DNA of 64,000 nt from Polyodon spathula (Eukaryota; Chordata; Actinopteri; Acipenseriformes; Polyodontidae): NCBI RefSeq assembly GCF_017654505.1, contig NC_054537.1, forward strand, positions 78,778,118 through 78,842,117, given 5' to 3'. Positions within the stretch are counted from its first letter, which is position 1. Every line of letters starts with the position of its first letter. The notes under the pieces are model-generated. The model was not told the DNA's origin. It was given only the letters and a program-made list of their open reading frames with translations, and made no database searches. Shown here one piece after another: positions 25,546 through 36,620 of the stretch. Made by a program: the position numbers and the translations under genes.

Positions 25546-25960
25546 AAACTGCCCAGTCCCTGACCACCTTCCGGCGCCTAATCAAAACACACCTCTTCAG
25601 ACAACACCTGTAAAACTCAATTCTTCCCTTCTGGACTATAAAGCACTCTGCCTTTAATGCACTTTAACTTGAACTTGTATGCTCCCTATTTTACTGTATT
25701 TAATCCTGCAATTAACCCAAGCTGTAGTATTTTATATTTCACTTGCACTCCTATCCAACCCTGATGTAACTATCAACACTGTTATCTGCTCTTGAACTGC
25801 TTAGATATCAAATTGCACTGTGTTTAGTATTTGCTCTAATTAGGGCTGAAGTCATTGTATTTTGTATCTTGCTCTTAATTGTACTTTAATTATTTATGTA
25901 TTTTTTGTGTACAACTGTAAGTCGCCCTTGGAAAGGGCTTCTGCTAAAAAATAAATACAG

Positions 25961-26014
<54 letters not shown>
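25546..26014 (+). mobile_element. L2-like LINE 3' end with (AAT)n tail
   Basis: Begins with the last ORF2 codons (SLTTFRRLIKTHLFRQHL, stop). About 350 bp of 3' untranslated sequence follows, ending TGTAAGTCGCCCTTGGAAAG and GGCTTCTGCTAA. The tail is an (AAT)n run of about 50 bp. This is the standard 5'-truncated L2-type structure. Confidence 0.8.
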
Positions 26015-26016
<2 letters not shown>

Positions 26017-26018
<2 letters not shown>

Positions 26019-26188
26019 CCTCCCTGGCACTGCAACCTCCGCCACTGGGGATTCAAGTTCAGCATCGGCTTCCCTCAAACCCTGTAATCTTTCCTCTAAG
26101 TTCAACATCACATCCATTATGGAGAGCTGTGGCATGTAAAACACAACCACCCAGGATGATATTGCTGACCTTCTGAGGAGTAAACTGT
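26017..26188 (-). pseudogene. PIF/Harbinger transposase, C-terminal end
   Basis: The minus strand encodes TPQKVSNIILGGCVLHATAL and an acidic tail (EERLQGLREADAELESP) in an adjacent frame. The pattern P-x-K-V-x-x-I-I-x-x-C-x-L-H is the end of HARBI1-type nucleases. I interpret it as the missing end of the relic at 27861-28690, separated by a LINE and a piggyBac MITE. It is frameshifted. Confidence 0.6.
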
Positions 26189-26189
26189 A

Positions 26190-27246
26190 CATAAGAACAT
26201 AAAAAAAGTTTACAAATGAGAGGAGGCCATTTGGCCCATCTTGCACGTTTGCTTGTTAGTAGCTTATTGATACCAGAATCTCATCAAACAGCTTCTTGAA
26301 AGATCCTAGGGTGTCAGCTTCAACAACATTACTGGGGAGTTGGTTCCAGACCCTCACAATTCTTTGTGTAAAAAAGTTCCTCCTATTTTCTGTTCTGGGT
26401 CGACATTGTCAACACTTTTTAGAAGTTTGAACGTTCAGGTTGCTGCGTAGTCATGAATAGATTCAATTATTTTAGCCTGTCTGCATATGACAAGCCTTTT
26501 AAACCCTGAATAATTATTGTTGCTCGTCTTTGCACTCTTTCTAGAGTAGCAATGTCTTTTTTATAGCGAGGTGATCAGAACTGAGCACAATATTCTAGAT
26601 AAGGTCTTACTAATGCATTATACAGTTTTAACATTACTTCCCTTGATTTAAATTCTACACTTTTCACAGTATATCTAAGCATTTTGTTGGTCTTTTTATA
26701 GCTCTCTGGAAATCTAAATAAACCATGTCATATGCTTTACAATTATCCATTGTCGATGTTGCATCCTCAAAAAAATCAAGCAGGTTAGTTAGACACGATC
26801 TCCCTTTCCTAAAACCATGCTGACTGACCCCCAGAATTCTGCTGCCATGTAGGTAATTCTCCATTTTGGGTCTTATTATAGCTTCCATAAGTTTACATAT
26901 AGTAGAAATCAGGCTTATTGGTCTGTAGTTACCTGGATCAGTTTTGTTTCCCTTTTTGTGAATTACTTTTACAATTTTCCAGTCTGTCGGTGCAGCACCT
27001 GTCTCAAGAGACTGTTGCATGATTGTGGTTAGTGGTTTGTAAATAACTTTTTTTAATTTCTCTGAGTACTATTAGGAGGATCTCATCTGTTCCAGGGGAT
27101 TTGTTTATTTTAAGAGCTCCTAGTGCCTTTAACACTTCTGCCTCAGTTATGCTAAAGTTATTTAAAACTGGATAGGAACAGGTTGACATGTGGAGCATGG
27201 TGTCTGTATCCTCCTTTGTAAAAACTTGTGAAAAGTAATCATTTAA
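26190..27246 (-). mobile_element. CR1/L2-type LINE, 5'-truncated and internally deleted
   Basis: The minus strand carries ORF2 reverse transcriptase, then jumps at about 26700 directly into the 3' untranslated region. The 3' region ends with the conserved block GAGAGGAGGCCATTTGGCCC (plus strand) near 26218. The order (RT at high coordinates, UTR at low) and shared orientation mean one element with a deletion rather than two insertions. The 5' end stops at the TTAA of the adjacent MITE. Confidence 0.8.
26690..27246 (-). pseudogene. LINE reverse transcriptase fragment
   Basis: LINE ORF2 copies its own RNA at a nicked target. Preserved pieces in order are NDYFSQVFTKED, VLKALGALKINKSPGTDEIL, then DWKIVKVIHKKGNKTDPGNY with RPISLIS, and SQHGFRKGRSCLTNLLDFFE, then VYLDFQRA where the RT palm breaks off. 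The catalytic FADD region and everything after it are deleted. A frame change separates the first two pieces from the rest. Inactive. Confidence 0.85.
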
Positions 27247-27856
27247 CACTTTGTGGTCCTATGTCGGGCCAGGTCCGACATTACAATTTTCCCTTTCCAG
27301 TCCGATGTCGGACCCTGTCTGACATCATCAAAAAGACGTAGAGCACAGGTCTCTACTCATTTTTTTTCTCTGGAAAAAAACAAGAAAACCTTTCAATGGC
27401 CAAGTGAGACCGATAGGAGTTGAATGAAACCAAAAAAAAAGGTGCATCTATAGCCCCATGCACTACAGAGATAACACAGACATAACAAAGGGGATAGCTG
27501 CTTCTGCATCCAGCGCTCAAAGAATATCACAGACATTTGCAGAGCTTTTTGAGATGTTATAGTAATAAAACAATGACTTGGATCGCATTATTGAGGAGTT
27601 TGATGATAAAACGAGTGATCAGGACAGGATTTATCAGTATGCACATCTATAAAGAGGTATGTGAAAAATACAGAGAACAAGGGGTGGTGTTTGGCTGGAG
27701 ATACAGTACTGAGTGTCCTTTTGCAATTCAGTGCCTTTTAACCGGTTTTACTCTGAAAAAAATATTTTTAACAGCGTGTGTAAAATAAACAGCGGATGTG
27801 AAAATAAATTGCACCTGAAGCGTCTGACAAGCGCTGAATAAATGGACCGCAAAGGG
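27247..27856. mobile_element. piggyBac-type MITE, 610 bp
   Basis: Flanked by TTAA on both sides (27243-27246 and 27857-27860). The ends are inverted: CACTTTGTGGTCC on the left against CCCTTTGCGGTCC on the right. TTAA duplication is the signature of piggyBac transposition. The interior has no transposase; the open frames in it are short and unrecognised. Confidence 0.85.
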
Positions 27857-27860
27857 TTAA

Positions 27861-28690
27861 AGGTACAGTTATACCTTTGTTTGGCAGGGGTTGTGGAGTT
27901 GAGCAGCAGTGTCAGAAGCCACCGCTTCAGTGGATATCCATTGTCCCCTATCAACCAGCCTCTTAGACTGTCATCCTGCTGAAACACAGCTGCCACCTGT
28001 GAATTAGCGAGGATAAACGAGGCATGAGCAGAACCAGGATGGTTTGCATGCACACTTGTGATGTAGTTGTTGGCATCACACAGTTCTTGTACATTGACAG
28101 AATAGGTCCCCTTACGATTTATATTGGGTTGGTGCATGTAGCTGCACATGTCTGCAATAGATGGCTCCCAGGACACCAGGAAACCCATACATCCCAAGAA
28201 AACACTGCTTTGTATTTTGTTGAAGCTCGTGAGAGACAGGGTAATGGGTTAATTCTCCTGCACGCTTTACTAAAGCTGCAGGTACATTTTGCACTGCACA
28301 GCCAACTGCAGTATACTGTAATGCCATAAATATTTGTGAGCCTTTTATTATTGTTTTTGTTTCTCATATGAAAAAAAGCAAACATTTATGGCACAAAATC
28401 AAATTCCACTAACTATACTTTGTATTTTGCAATAGGTAGCCAACATTTCTGGAGAAAAACATGGTTTATGGGTGTGATTTGCAAAATATTTTTGTCACAA
28501 ATATTTATGGCTTTACAGTAACCCACAGTACATTGGACCGAGCCAGTGGCATAAAATGTTAGTACAGTGAGTACCCTTAGTGCTACAGGCAAACAGTGTG
28601 CTCACTCATGTCTCCTTCCAGGACAGCCTGAAGCAGTTGGCAGATGTCAGTGATTGTTTGTGTGTTGAGGCAAAATTGCTACATACATTG
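27861..28690 (-). pseudogene. PIF/Harbinger (HARBI1-like) transposase relic
   Basis: DDE nuclease relic on the minus strand. From the N-terminal side: DICQLLQAVLEGDMSEHTV and VLTFYATGSVQ (28690-28525); the MITE at 28316-28518 interrupts here; then GFPGVLGAIYCRHVQLHAP; then NVQELCDANNYI, HPGSAHASFILANS, GWLIGDNGYPLKRWLLTLLL and TPAKQRYN. The first catalytic Asp normally in GAIDCTH is Tyr (GAIYCRH). At least one frameshift falls near 28130. The gene breaks off exactly at the TTAA of the piggyBac MITE, and its C-terminus seems to lie at 26017-26188. Confidence 0.85.
28316..28518. mobile_element. Tc1/mariner-type MITE, 203 bp, inside the Harbinger relic
   Basis: Ends are CTGTAATGCCATAAATATTT and, inverted, AAATATTTATGGCTTTACAG, each beside a TA dinucleotide (28314-28315 and 28519-28520). 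A TA target site with terminal repeats of about 24 bp fits the mariner superfamily. No gene inside. Confidence 0.8.
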
Positions 28691-28699
28691 TGTGTCAGA

Positions 28700-30344
28700 C
28701 AGGCTCAGAAAAGACAGATGACTTCTAAATATTTGCAGATGTCTGTCTTTTCCTCCTCCTCTCTCTTTGTCTGGCCATGTAGAAATCCAGTGCGCAGTAC
28801 TTCCCTTTCCTGGTGTCTCTTAACAGCATCACCTGCAGTCTGTAAATAGCCCTCTACTTTAGTTACATACTCAGATACATATTGGTATTTTTCATGCTGT
28901 GGAGTTCCCAGCAACACATCCACTGGCAGGGTTATTTCTCTACCAAACAAGACTAAAGCAGTAAAACCAGTGGACTGGACACTGCTCTGATAAGTCATTA
29001 GCACATAAGGGAGGAGTTTGTCCCAGTTGCTTTGGTTAGCTTCAACAAATATAGAAAGCATGCCAATTAAGGTTCAATTGAACCTCTCCACAAGCCCATC
29101 GGACTGTGGATTATACAGGGTTGTTCGTGTTTTGTTAATCTGGAGGAGACCACACAGCTCTCTAAACAGAGACAATTCAAAAGTTTGACCCTGGTCAGTG
29201 TGGATGGTTCTAGGTGCTCCAAAGCGGCAAATAAGCTCCTCTACCAACACTCGAGCAACAGTTTTGGCTTGATTTGGGAGTGAGAAATCCTCAGTGCACC
29301 TTGTGAAATAATCAAAGATTGCCAATACATACTTGTTTCTCAGAGGAGTTAAAGGGAGGGGTGCCACTATATCAATACCAATGTGCTCTTTTGGGTAAGT
29401 AGACTGAGATGGTGAAAGAGGCACCCTGGGTGCAGGCCCTGTATCTTTCCGGGGAGCACATACCTCATATGTGTGACATCAGTGCTTAACAGATTAGTGC
29501 CACTCAGGCCAATAGAACCTTAATTTTACCTTTTCTGTTAATTTCTCAATACCTAGGTGCCCACCGACATTGTTGTTGTGCAGAGAGTACAACATCTGAG
29601 GCACTAAGGACAGTGGTACAACAACCCAGTAATTAGACTCTGCATCAAAGTGATGTTTGTACATCAGCAACCCATCTTTCTTTTTTAACTTTTCCCACTT
29701 TTCTTTGTGTGGTCTGTAGACAAAATCCTCCCTTACTTGCTCTGGAATTAGCTTACTCTCAGACCTCCACTTTTTCAATTTGGAGATAATCAGATTTTTG
29801 TTCTGTTCTAACACTAGCGGTAAAGATATACCTGAATATGTTTGCTCTGAGTGCAAAGCTGTCACTGTATTTGCAGTTCCAGCGCTTTCAACAATGAGGA
29901 GGGTTCTCCAGCAGTATGACCGGGGAGTTGAGACATGGCATCTGCATTAACATGACATTTACCTGGATGGTGTACAATCTTGTAGTCAAGTTGTGAGAGC
30001 TGTTCAAGCCAACAATACAGTTGGCCTTCAAGCGAACGGAAACTGTGCAACCATTTGAGGAACCCGTGGTCAGTACTCAGAGTACGTAATGTCTAAACTG
30101 TTGAGTAAAACTGACAACCACCAGTAATTCTTTTTTTGTTGCATATTTGCATTCCTGTTTAGTCAGTGTGCGGCTGGTGTATGCCACCACTCTCTCCCCC
30201 CTTCATAATGCAGAGGCATCTGTATCTAGCATGAAGGCTCTTTGGGAATCTGGGAAACTAGCACATGAGAGGACATCAACTTAGACTTCAATTCAAGAAA
30301 GCTATCCTGACAAGACAGTCCACTGAAACTTTATGTCCTTATCT
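28700..30344 (-). pseudogene. Ty3/gypsy pol relic, 3' half (RNase H, integrase)
   Basis: Minus strand, reading from 30344 down. RNase H: FLELKSKLMSSHVLA, AFMLDTDAS, LVDYKIVHHPGK-type end and HVNADAMSQLPG, with frameshifts. Integrase N-terminal region: GGHLGIEKLTEKVKLRFYWP. Integrase core: EHIGIDIVAPLP, TIHTDQGQTFE and NPQSDGLVERFN, so the D, D and E positions are all still visible. A TGA stop then precedes the rest of the core and C-terminus (WDKLLPYVLMTYQSSVQSTG). The 3' LTR is absent, replaced by the Harbinger relic at 28690. Inactive through stops and frameshifts. Confidence 0.88.
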
Positions 30345-31765
30345 ATGTAGATTCAGAGTGGGTCCGAACATGCGACCTAAGGCTCTACACAGAGAATAAG
30401 TCTTTGAACTTTGACAATCAGGAGAAGTGGTTCTGAGGGGAAATGGTGAGGTCTGAAATGAAATGAGAGCTAAACTGCTCTGAAGAAAGGTTCTGAAGTC
30501 ATGGGAGCACAATTGCTCAAATTCACGGAAGGCAAGGAAGAACCACTGTTCTGAAGAATGGCTAAAATCATCTTTTGAAGAGAGCCGTAGCTGTTTGCCC
30601 TATGAGAGACTGAAACAGTAAATGGGACACTGCCCTGATCTGAAAGTGGGTCTTGGTTTCCATGAAAATTAATTGAGGCATAACCAGCAGCTGGGCCTAA
30701 GGTCATGTACTAGCCATACAGAAGAATGGCAATGGGAACACTTCTACGATCTACATAAATTTTCATTTACAACACATTATCTGAAGTAAGTTACATCTGG
30801 ACAACACTACTTTTTCCAGTTGGAACACTCCTGACAAGTCAAAGATAATGCTGTAAGACTTGGAAATGCTGATCTTCATTTGAAAAGAACTAATAGTTTA
30901 TTGTGAGCCGACGCAATACAATGCGTACTTCAAGCAAAGTACCGTCTTCTTTCATTGGAATTTCACATACAGAGAGGGAAGCTGCAGTGTTAATCACAAA
31001 GATTGACTTCTTTGTTGAAAATTGATAAGTATTCAGCAATATAAATACTTTATTACTCAAGTAATTAACTGTACATTAGCAAATGCTGTCAAGTTAGTAG
31101 ATAAGCTGTTCTAGGAATAGAATTTAACCTCCAGTTTTAAAGTGTGTAAGAAATGTATTTTGTTTGTTGAAATGTGCTCAAAGGAGTTGCCTCATAAATG
31201 CAGACAATTTGATCATTGCCCCATTTCTGATTTAATTTGAATATATAATCAATTGAGGTTGATAACATATTATTAGTTTGGTAGATCACATCTAAACTAA
31301 ATAAATGAACATCGTAAAACTAATTTGCTAAATTAGGTACTGGAATGTTGGATTCCGTTCTGAATGGGAACTTGAATTAATTCTTGTGCATTTTGATATG
31401 AAACGTGATCAGCCATAATTAATATTAGTATATTAACCATGTATGCTAAAAATGTTATGGTCGTTGTAATCATTTGACTATGAAATCGATGAACTGTATA
31501 CTATTCATGCATCTCTCTAACCAACAGCCTTTACTTTCTGTAATATTTGATTAGTTGTGCAGTCCTTTTTATTCTTAAATAAACTACTGTTTTATATTTC
31601 TGACACATTGTATAAATGTCGGTTATTGTCAAGGTAATCCAAGTTCTACATGATCCAGAACTTAAATATGGTATGTCTCATTTCTTACATTTTGACATCC
31701 CTGAGTGGGCGACTAGAGAATAATTTATATTTAAATAAATTGTATATCTAATTCACTACATCTAC
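30345..31765. other. 1.4-kb insertion splitting the Ty3/gypsy pol gene, unidentified
   Basis: RT sequence stops near 31765 after CFIP and a TIAEPVHWL-type segment, and RNase H homology resumes near 30344. The intervening sequence has no recognised gene. Near the junctions are CTATGTAGAT (30350) and CACTACATCTAC (31753), which give a weak inverted ATGTAG terminus. AATAAACTACTG near 31575 could be a polyadenylation signal. It could be a non-autonomous element; its class is unknown. Confidence 0.5.
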
Positions 31766-33540
31766 TAACCAGTGTACGGGTTCAGCAATGCTTGTAAATC
31801 ATGGGATGAAACATCTGTAATATGAGGCCAGCCCCAGAAAGCTACGTACTTCAGTAACACTCTGAGGTGCAGGCCACATTCTTATTGCTTCTATTTTTGC
31901 TGAGTCAGTAGAGATGCCCTCTGCTGAGATTATGTGACCTAAATAAGGTACCTGAGATTTGAAAAGGTGGCATTTAATAGGCTTAACTTTTAACCCTGCT
32001 TCTAAAAGTTTGCGGAAGACACCTTCCAACCGACTTAGGTGTTCTTGGAAGGTGCGGCCGAAGACAATTATGTCATCCAGATAAACCAGACAAGTGGTCC
32101 ACTGGAGGTCAGCCAGCACCAGCTCCATCAGCCGTTGGAAGGTGCCTGGAGCAATGCAAAGCCCAAAGGGCATTACATTAAACTCATAAAGCCCTTTTCT
32201 AGTGAGAAATGCAGTTTTTGTCCGATCAGTGGGTTCCATCTCAACCTGTCAGTAGCCACTAGCAAGGTCAAGGGTGGAGAACCACTGGGCTTGACCTAGT
32301 GTGTCAAGAGCGTCATCTATCCGTGATAGTGGATAGGCGTCTTTTAACAGTATTATCATTTAGCCTGCGGTAGTCAACACAAAAACCTAGACTTTGGTCT
32401 TTCTTTTTAGCGAGCACAGCTAGAGCTGCCCAAGGGCTGACTGGTGGCCAATTACCTCCTTTTGTTCCATCTCTATAAGGTGTCTGTCAAACAGCCTGTT
32501 GGTGTATAGGCACTCTTCTCAGGCCTTTTGGATTGGGCGGGTTGTACCCGTGTCAGTGTTGTGGTATATGACTTTTCTCTTGCCCAAATCAAAACTCCTA
32601 TACTGAATATCCCTGAATGCCTATACAACAGTTTTTTTTTACTGCCTTTAACTGGGGGGTAGGGCGTGCATAAGTGCCTCCTCCATCCAAACCACCTGAG
32701 CATCTATTTGGCACTCTAGCTTGTGTAGCTTAACATCACCTGTATCCTTAACATGGCCCAGCTTCCCTTTAACAATGTCTGGAGATGATATGAACTGACC
32801 TAATGCAGTACCACTTTTAAGTATCTGGGGTTCAGATGTTAAATTAGCTAGGCAAACCATAACCTGACCTCCTTTCGTATTTCCTAGAGAAAGTGTCATT
32901 AAGAGATTGTGCCGATCAGAAAAGTAGTCACTTGGTTCAGTGAGCCCCTCTATCCCTTTACTGTTAGCAGTCTCTTCTACTTTGCCAGCTAGCATTATTT
33001 CAGTTTGTGATGGAATAGTGATATTGTCCGACAGCACCACTCTACATACATCTGTACAATCACCTTGCAGGATGACAGGTATTTTCTTTCCGAGAATTGT
33101 ACATGTTTTGTCACGTAAGTCTAACACAACCCCATACTTGATTAGGAAATCTGTCCCCAATAAATGGCCGTAGCCTGCATTTCTTGCAACTATTAGCTCC
33201 CACACTAGTTTCAAATTTTCAATTTCTATTATGGTTTGTCAACCTCATAGTACATTTAACTGTTGCCCATTTGCCACTCTTACCAGCCCTGAATAAGGTT
33301 GTAACCCTCCTGCACCTCCCCAGTGGCTTCCCTCCACATCTTTTCAGAAGCTACAGACACCTCAGCCCCTGAGTCTACAAGAATTTCACAAGGAACCTCT
33401 CCAATTTCTCCAGAAATGTACATGCATTTGTATACAATTACCAGGCCATGGTTAATGTCGAACCCTGACAATCCAGAAATTGCACCCAGACCACAGGTAT
33501 AATGTTTAGGGCAGTACAGTGGTAAATCTGCATCTATACA
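31766..33540 (-). pseudogene. Ty3/gypsy pol relic, 5' half (protease, RT)
   Basis: Minus strand, reading from 33540 down. Protease: VPCEILVDSGAEVSVASEKM (catalytic DSG intact) with GHLLGTDFLIKYGVVLDL as its C-terminal part. A linker of about 150 residues follows. RT: a YRRLNDNTV region, a DLASGY box followed by a TGA where Trp is expected, FNVMPFGLCIAPGTFQRLM, TCLVYLDDIIVFG (YLDD intact) and VRSFLGLASYYRCFIP. Several frame changes occur. No gag or 5' LTR is recognised beyond 33540. It is the same element as 28700-30344. Confidence 0.88.
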
Positions 33541-33608
33541 TTCAAGGTCAAAATAGCAACAACTCTTTATTGGAACTATATTATCTTTCTGGTTTTATAG
33601 ATCATACT

Positions 33609-33779
33609 AGACAAAGAGAAAGAGATGTGATACCTTTTATTGGACTAACTAAACAATAATTACTCACAAGCTTTCAAGACCTCAAAGGTCTCTCTAGGTG
33701 AAAGTAGGAAAGAGAGATTGATGTTTTCCTTCTCTTTGTATATCATCTCTGGACTAATACGGCTACCATTTCATCTATC
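33609..33779 (-). mobile_element. Short retroposon with 12-bp target-site duplication
   Basis: Flanked by perfect direct repeats ATAGATCATACT at 33597-33608 and 33780-33791. The body, read on the minus strand, contains GACCTTTGAGGTCTTGAAAG and a GTTTAGTTAGTCCAATAAAA block, a widely dispersed vertebrate repeat that I recognise but cannot name with certainty. A 12-bp duplication indicates insertion by a LINE or Penelope-type nicking mechanism rather than by a DNA transposase. Confidence 0.7.
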
Positions 33780-34291
33780 ATAGATCATACTGAAAGTCAG
33801 ACAGACACTATATAAGCCATTGACACTTGGTATGCATAATGTTACTGCTGTAGCTGAACAGATCCATAAATGCTGGCAGGGTTTGCATTGAAAAATTTAA
33901 ATAAGTCTCACCTTTCTCTTGTGCTATTTTGGTAGTACCTTTGGGGTAATTTGGTTTTCCATGTATTTTCTTAAAGTAATGGAAACAAAACAAAAACCCA
34001 GACATTGTGTTTCACAAATACAAAAAAACAAATACCAACAGTCCATAAGAAACTACTGTGTATTATTTGCTAAACACTTTTTGACTGCATATACGTTTTC
34101 CTATAGAACCGTAGGTTCGGCAATTCAGATCCTTATGGCAGTCTACAAACTGAGCTAAAATCCAGCACTTTAGGTTATGTGTATAGAAATGATACAATCA
34201 AAATGTTTAGTACAGTACTTTTACAAAATACTGGTAGTAAATCTACAATAGGATACCCTACTCGCCCACATTTTCCACTACATAATATTCC

Positions 34292-34325
<34 letters not shown>

Positions 34326-34746
34326 GATACCCGAATCTGAATTCCGCAGGGACAGTGCAATGCTCTCGCCAGTAGAGTATGGTTATAGTTGTTGTTGATG
34401 TTGTTGTTGGGGATCCAGTCGTCTGTATAATTTTAATAAATTTATCAGTCATTGCTTATCCACCGGCCACTTTTGTAACTTTCTGGAACTTCATTATGTA
34501 AGTTTCACCAAGCTGATGTTATGCCCTGTATTTGTCTTTTTTGTGGCGCCAACTGTTTTTTTCACTGCCACCAATTCCCAGCTATAATTATTTAATACAT
34601 GTCAGGGGGTTGTCATTGGTAGGTAACCATTACAGATGCTACTTAAGGTTAAAGTACAATTGCATCTTATGGAACAGAAAAGTCTAGTCTTAAAGCTCAG
34701 CTGTCCGATGACCAAGCATGAAGATAACAAAAGTGAAAAGGATGAA

Positions 34747-34757
34747 ATATATATATA

Positions 34758-34807
<50 letters not shown>
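34747..34807. repeat. (TA)n microsatellite
   Basis: TA dinucleotides with one ATTATA interruption. Confidence 0.95.
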
Positions 34808-34813
<6 letters not shown>

Positions 34814-35037
34814 GTGTCAGCATTTTTCATTTGTGGTAGCTTCAGTATTTTTATAACCTTGCTTATAAAACAACTAAACTGTATAGCACTATAATTTTGT
34901 GAGTCAAATTGAATTAAAAAAATAAAAATAATACACTGAATGAAGGAATGTGCAAACCCCATTATGTTTTCCTATTTGGCCAAAGAAGCTTGCCAGGGCT
35001 ACTTCCAGCAGGTCTAATGTTAATAAAGAATTGCTTT

Positions 35038-35480
35038 GGGGTGCTCCCGAGTGGCGCATCTGGTGAAGGCACTACAGCCCGGAGGTCTCAGGTTCAAGTC
35101 CAGGCTATTCCACTACCGGCCATGGACGGGTTCCCAGTGGGCGTTGCACAATTGGCTGAGCGCCGCCCGTTTGGGGAGGGCTTAGGTCGGCCGGGGTGTC
35201 CTTGGCTCACCTGTAGACTGGCCGGGCGACTGCAGGCCTGCCTTTAAGCTGCCCATAGCTGCATGGTCCCCCAACACTGTAGCTCTGAGATGACTGCATG
35301 GCGAGAGTGAAAAGAAGCGGACGGATGACAGCACACGTTTTGAAGGATGCGTGTGTGTCCGTCTTCGTCTTTCCCCCGAGTCAGCGCGGGGGTGACAGCA
35401 GTGAGACGGGTTGAAATAAGAAAAGAATTGGGCTTTCCAAATTGGGGAGAAAAATGAGAAAAAAGAATTGCCGATTCCAA
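35038..35480 (+). mobile_element. tRNA-derived SINE
   Basis: The 5' head GGTGCTCCCGAGTGGCGCAT carries an A-box-like TGGCGCATCTGG. GGTTCAAGTCC at 35091-35101 is a perfect pol III B box. The body ends with AATTGGGGAGAAAAATGAGA and a degenerate A-rich tail. It sits inside copy B of the unclassified family, between sequences that are contiguous in copy A. It resembles a SINE I associate with sturgeon sequences (from memory). Confidence 0.75.
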
Positions 35481-35790
35481 ACATGTATAAAGTTGCATGA
35501 GGTTACGTCTTAAACAAGATCTTCACTGCTAAAGTCTCACGAACATCAGGTATGGCTTCCGGACATCTTTTCATGCAAAAAAAAAAAAAAAAAAAAAAAA
35601 GTTTCTAGTCAATTTATGTGGCTTTTTAGCACGAGAAGACGATTTGCCTACCCTTTTTAGCCTTTTTGGCCGCACACTTCCATAGCATTATGAATGTGTG
35701 TGTGTGTGTGTGTGTGCTACGTCAGGTTCTCACGACAATGGAGGGAATATTTTGAGTTTCTAAATTGCATGGAAACCCCTTTGTTTGTCC

Positions 35791-36218
35791 TAATAACTCC
35801 AGATTATACAAGACATAGTAAAAAAGGAGTCAGTACTAAGAATAAGATATGACAAGGTACTAAGAATAAGATATTAAAAAAGCAGTAGGTTACCAGTCTT
35901 TAAATCATAACTTAATATTATATTGTAATTTTTTGTATTGAAGAGCATAATTTGTATTGTTTCTATCAATGTTATATTTGATCAATTGTTAAACATAATA
36001 TTTACTAAATTGCATTTTTGGTATCACAACATATGAATTAATTACTTATAATTGCCAGATCATTTATCCTAACCCAGCCACTCCAGAAAAAAAGCAGTAA
36101 AATTATTTTGAATTAAATTGTTGTGTTATTGTTGTTACCTTAAAGTGTGTCTTGGTTCAGAAACCTCCTTGTGAATGTCACATAAATCTACAAGGCTTAA
36201 ATCGTTACTCTGGTTTTC
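35791..36218. other. Intron, nothing recognised
   Basis: AT-rich, no motif identified. Confidence 0.45.
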
Positions 36219-36620
36219 ATCAATCAATCAATCAATCAATAAATCTTTATTTTATATAGCGCCTTTCATAGTGGACCACCATCACAAAGCGTTTTACAAG
36301 ATGCAGTAACAACAAGAAAATCCATAATACTTTTAATACAGAGAAATGTAAAAAAAAAATAAAATAAAAAAAAGTAAAAAAAACAATGCATAATACATTA
36401 AATACAGTGGAAAGTGCATAATACATGATAGTAACATAATATCTGAAATAGTAGCAGCAACACAGCAGCTAGTAGCAGATATCATGCTTAAAGAGCATGG
36501 AAAGCAAGAGGGAACAGGTGGGTCTTGAGAGTTGATTTAAAGCGAGTGGCGGTGGGAGCATCACACACCAAAGCTGGGAGAGAGTTTCAAAGAGTCGTAG
36601 CCATGAAGCTAAATGATTTT
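36219..36620 (-). mobile_element. LINE 3' end with (TCAA)n tail
   Basis: A tail of tandem TCAA (ATTGA on the minus strand) at 36219-36241 is followed by TATATAGCGCCTTTCATAG and the GGTGGGAGCATCACACACC block. These belong to the 3' untranslated region of an abundant fish LINE family. No ORF remains. Confidence 0.6.

Larger units (their letters stand above)
33880..35790 (+). mobile_element. Unclassified interspersed repeat, copy B
   Basis: Same family as 10828-13560: it shares the AAATTTAAATAAGTCTCACC start, the ATAATAATA...GAATTCCGCAGGGA junction, the GATGACCAAGCATGAAGATA block and the TGCATGGAAACCC end. It lacks the hairpin array. It holds (TAA)n at 34293-34325, (TA)n at 34747-34807, and a SINE at 35038-35480. 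Confidence 0.55.

Noticed and set aside
27537..27788. Open frame inside the piggyBac MITE
   Set aside because: No transposase motifs; the element is non-autonomous.
34948..35498. Open frames on both strands
   Set aside because: They lie in the tRNA-derived SINE and have no coding signature.
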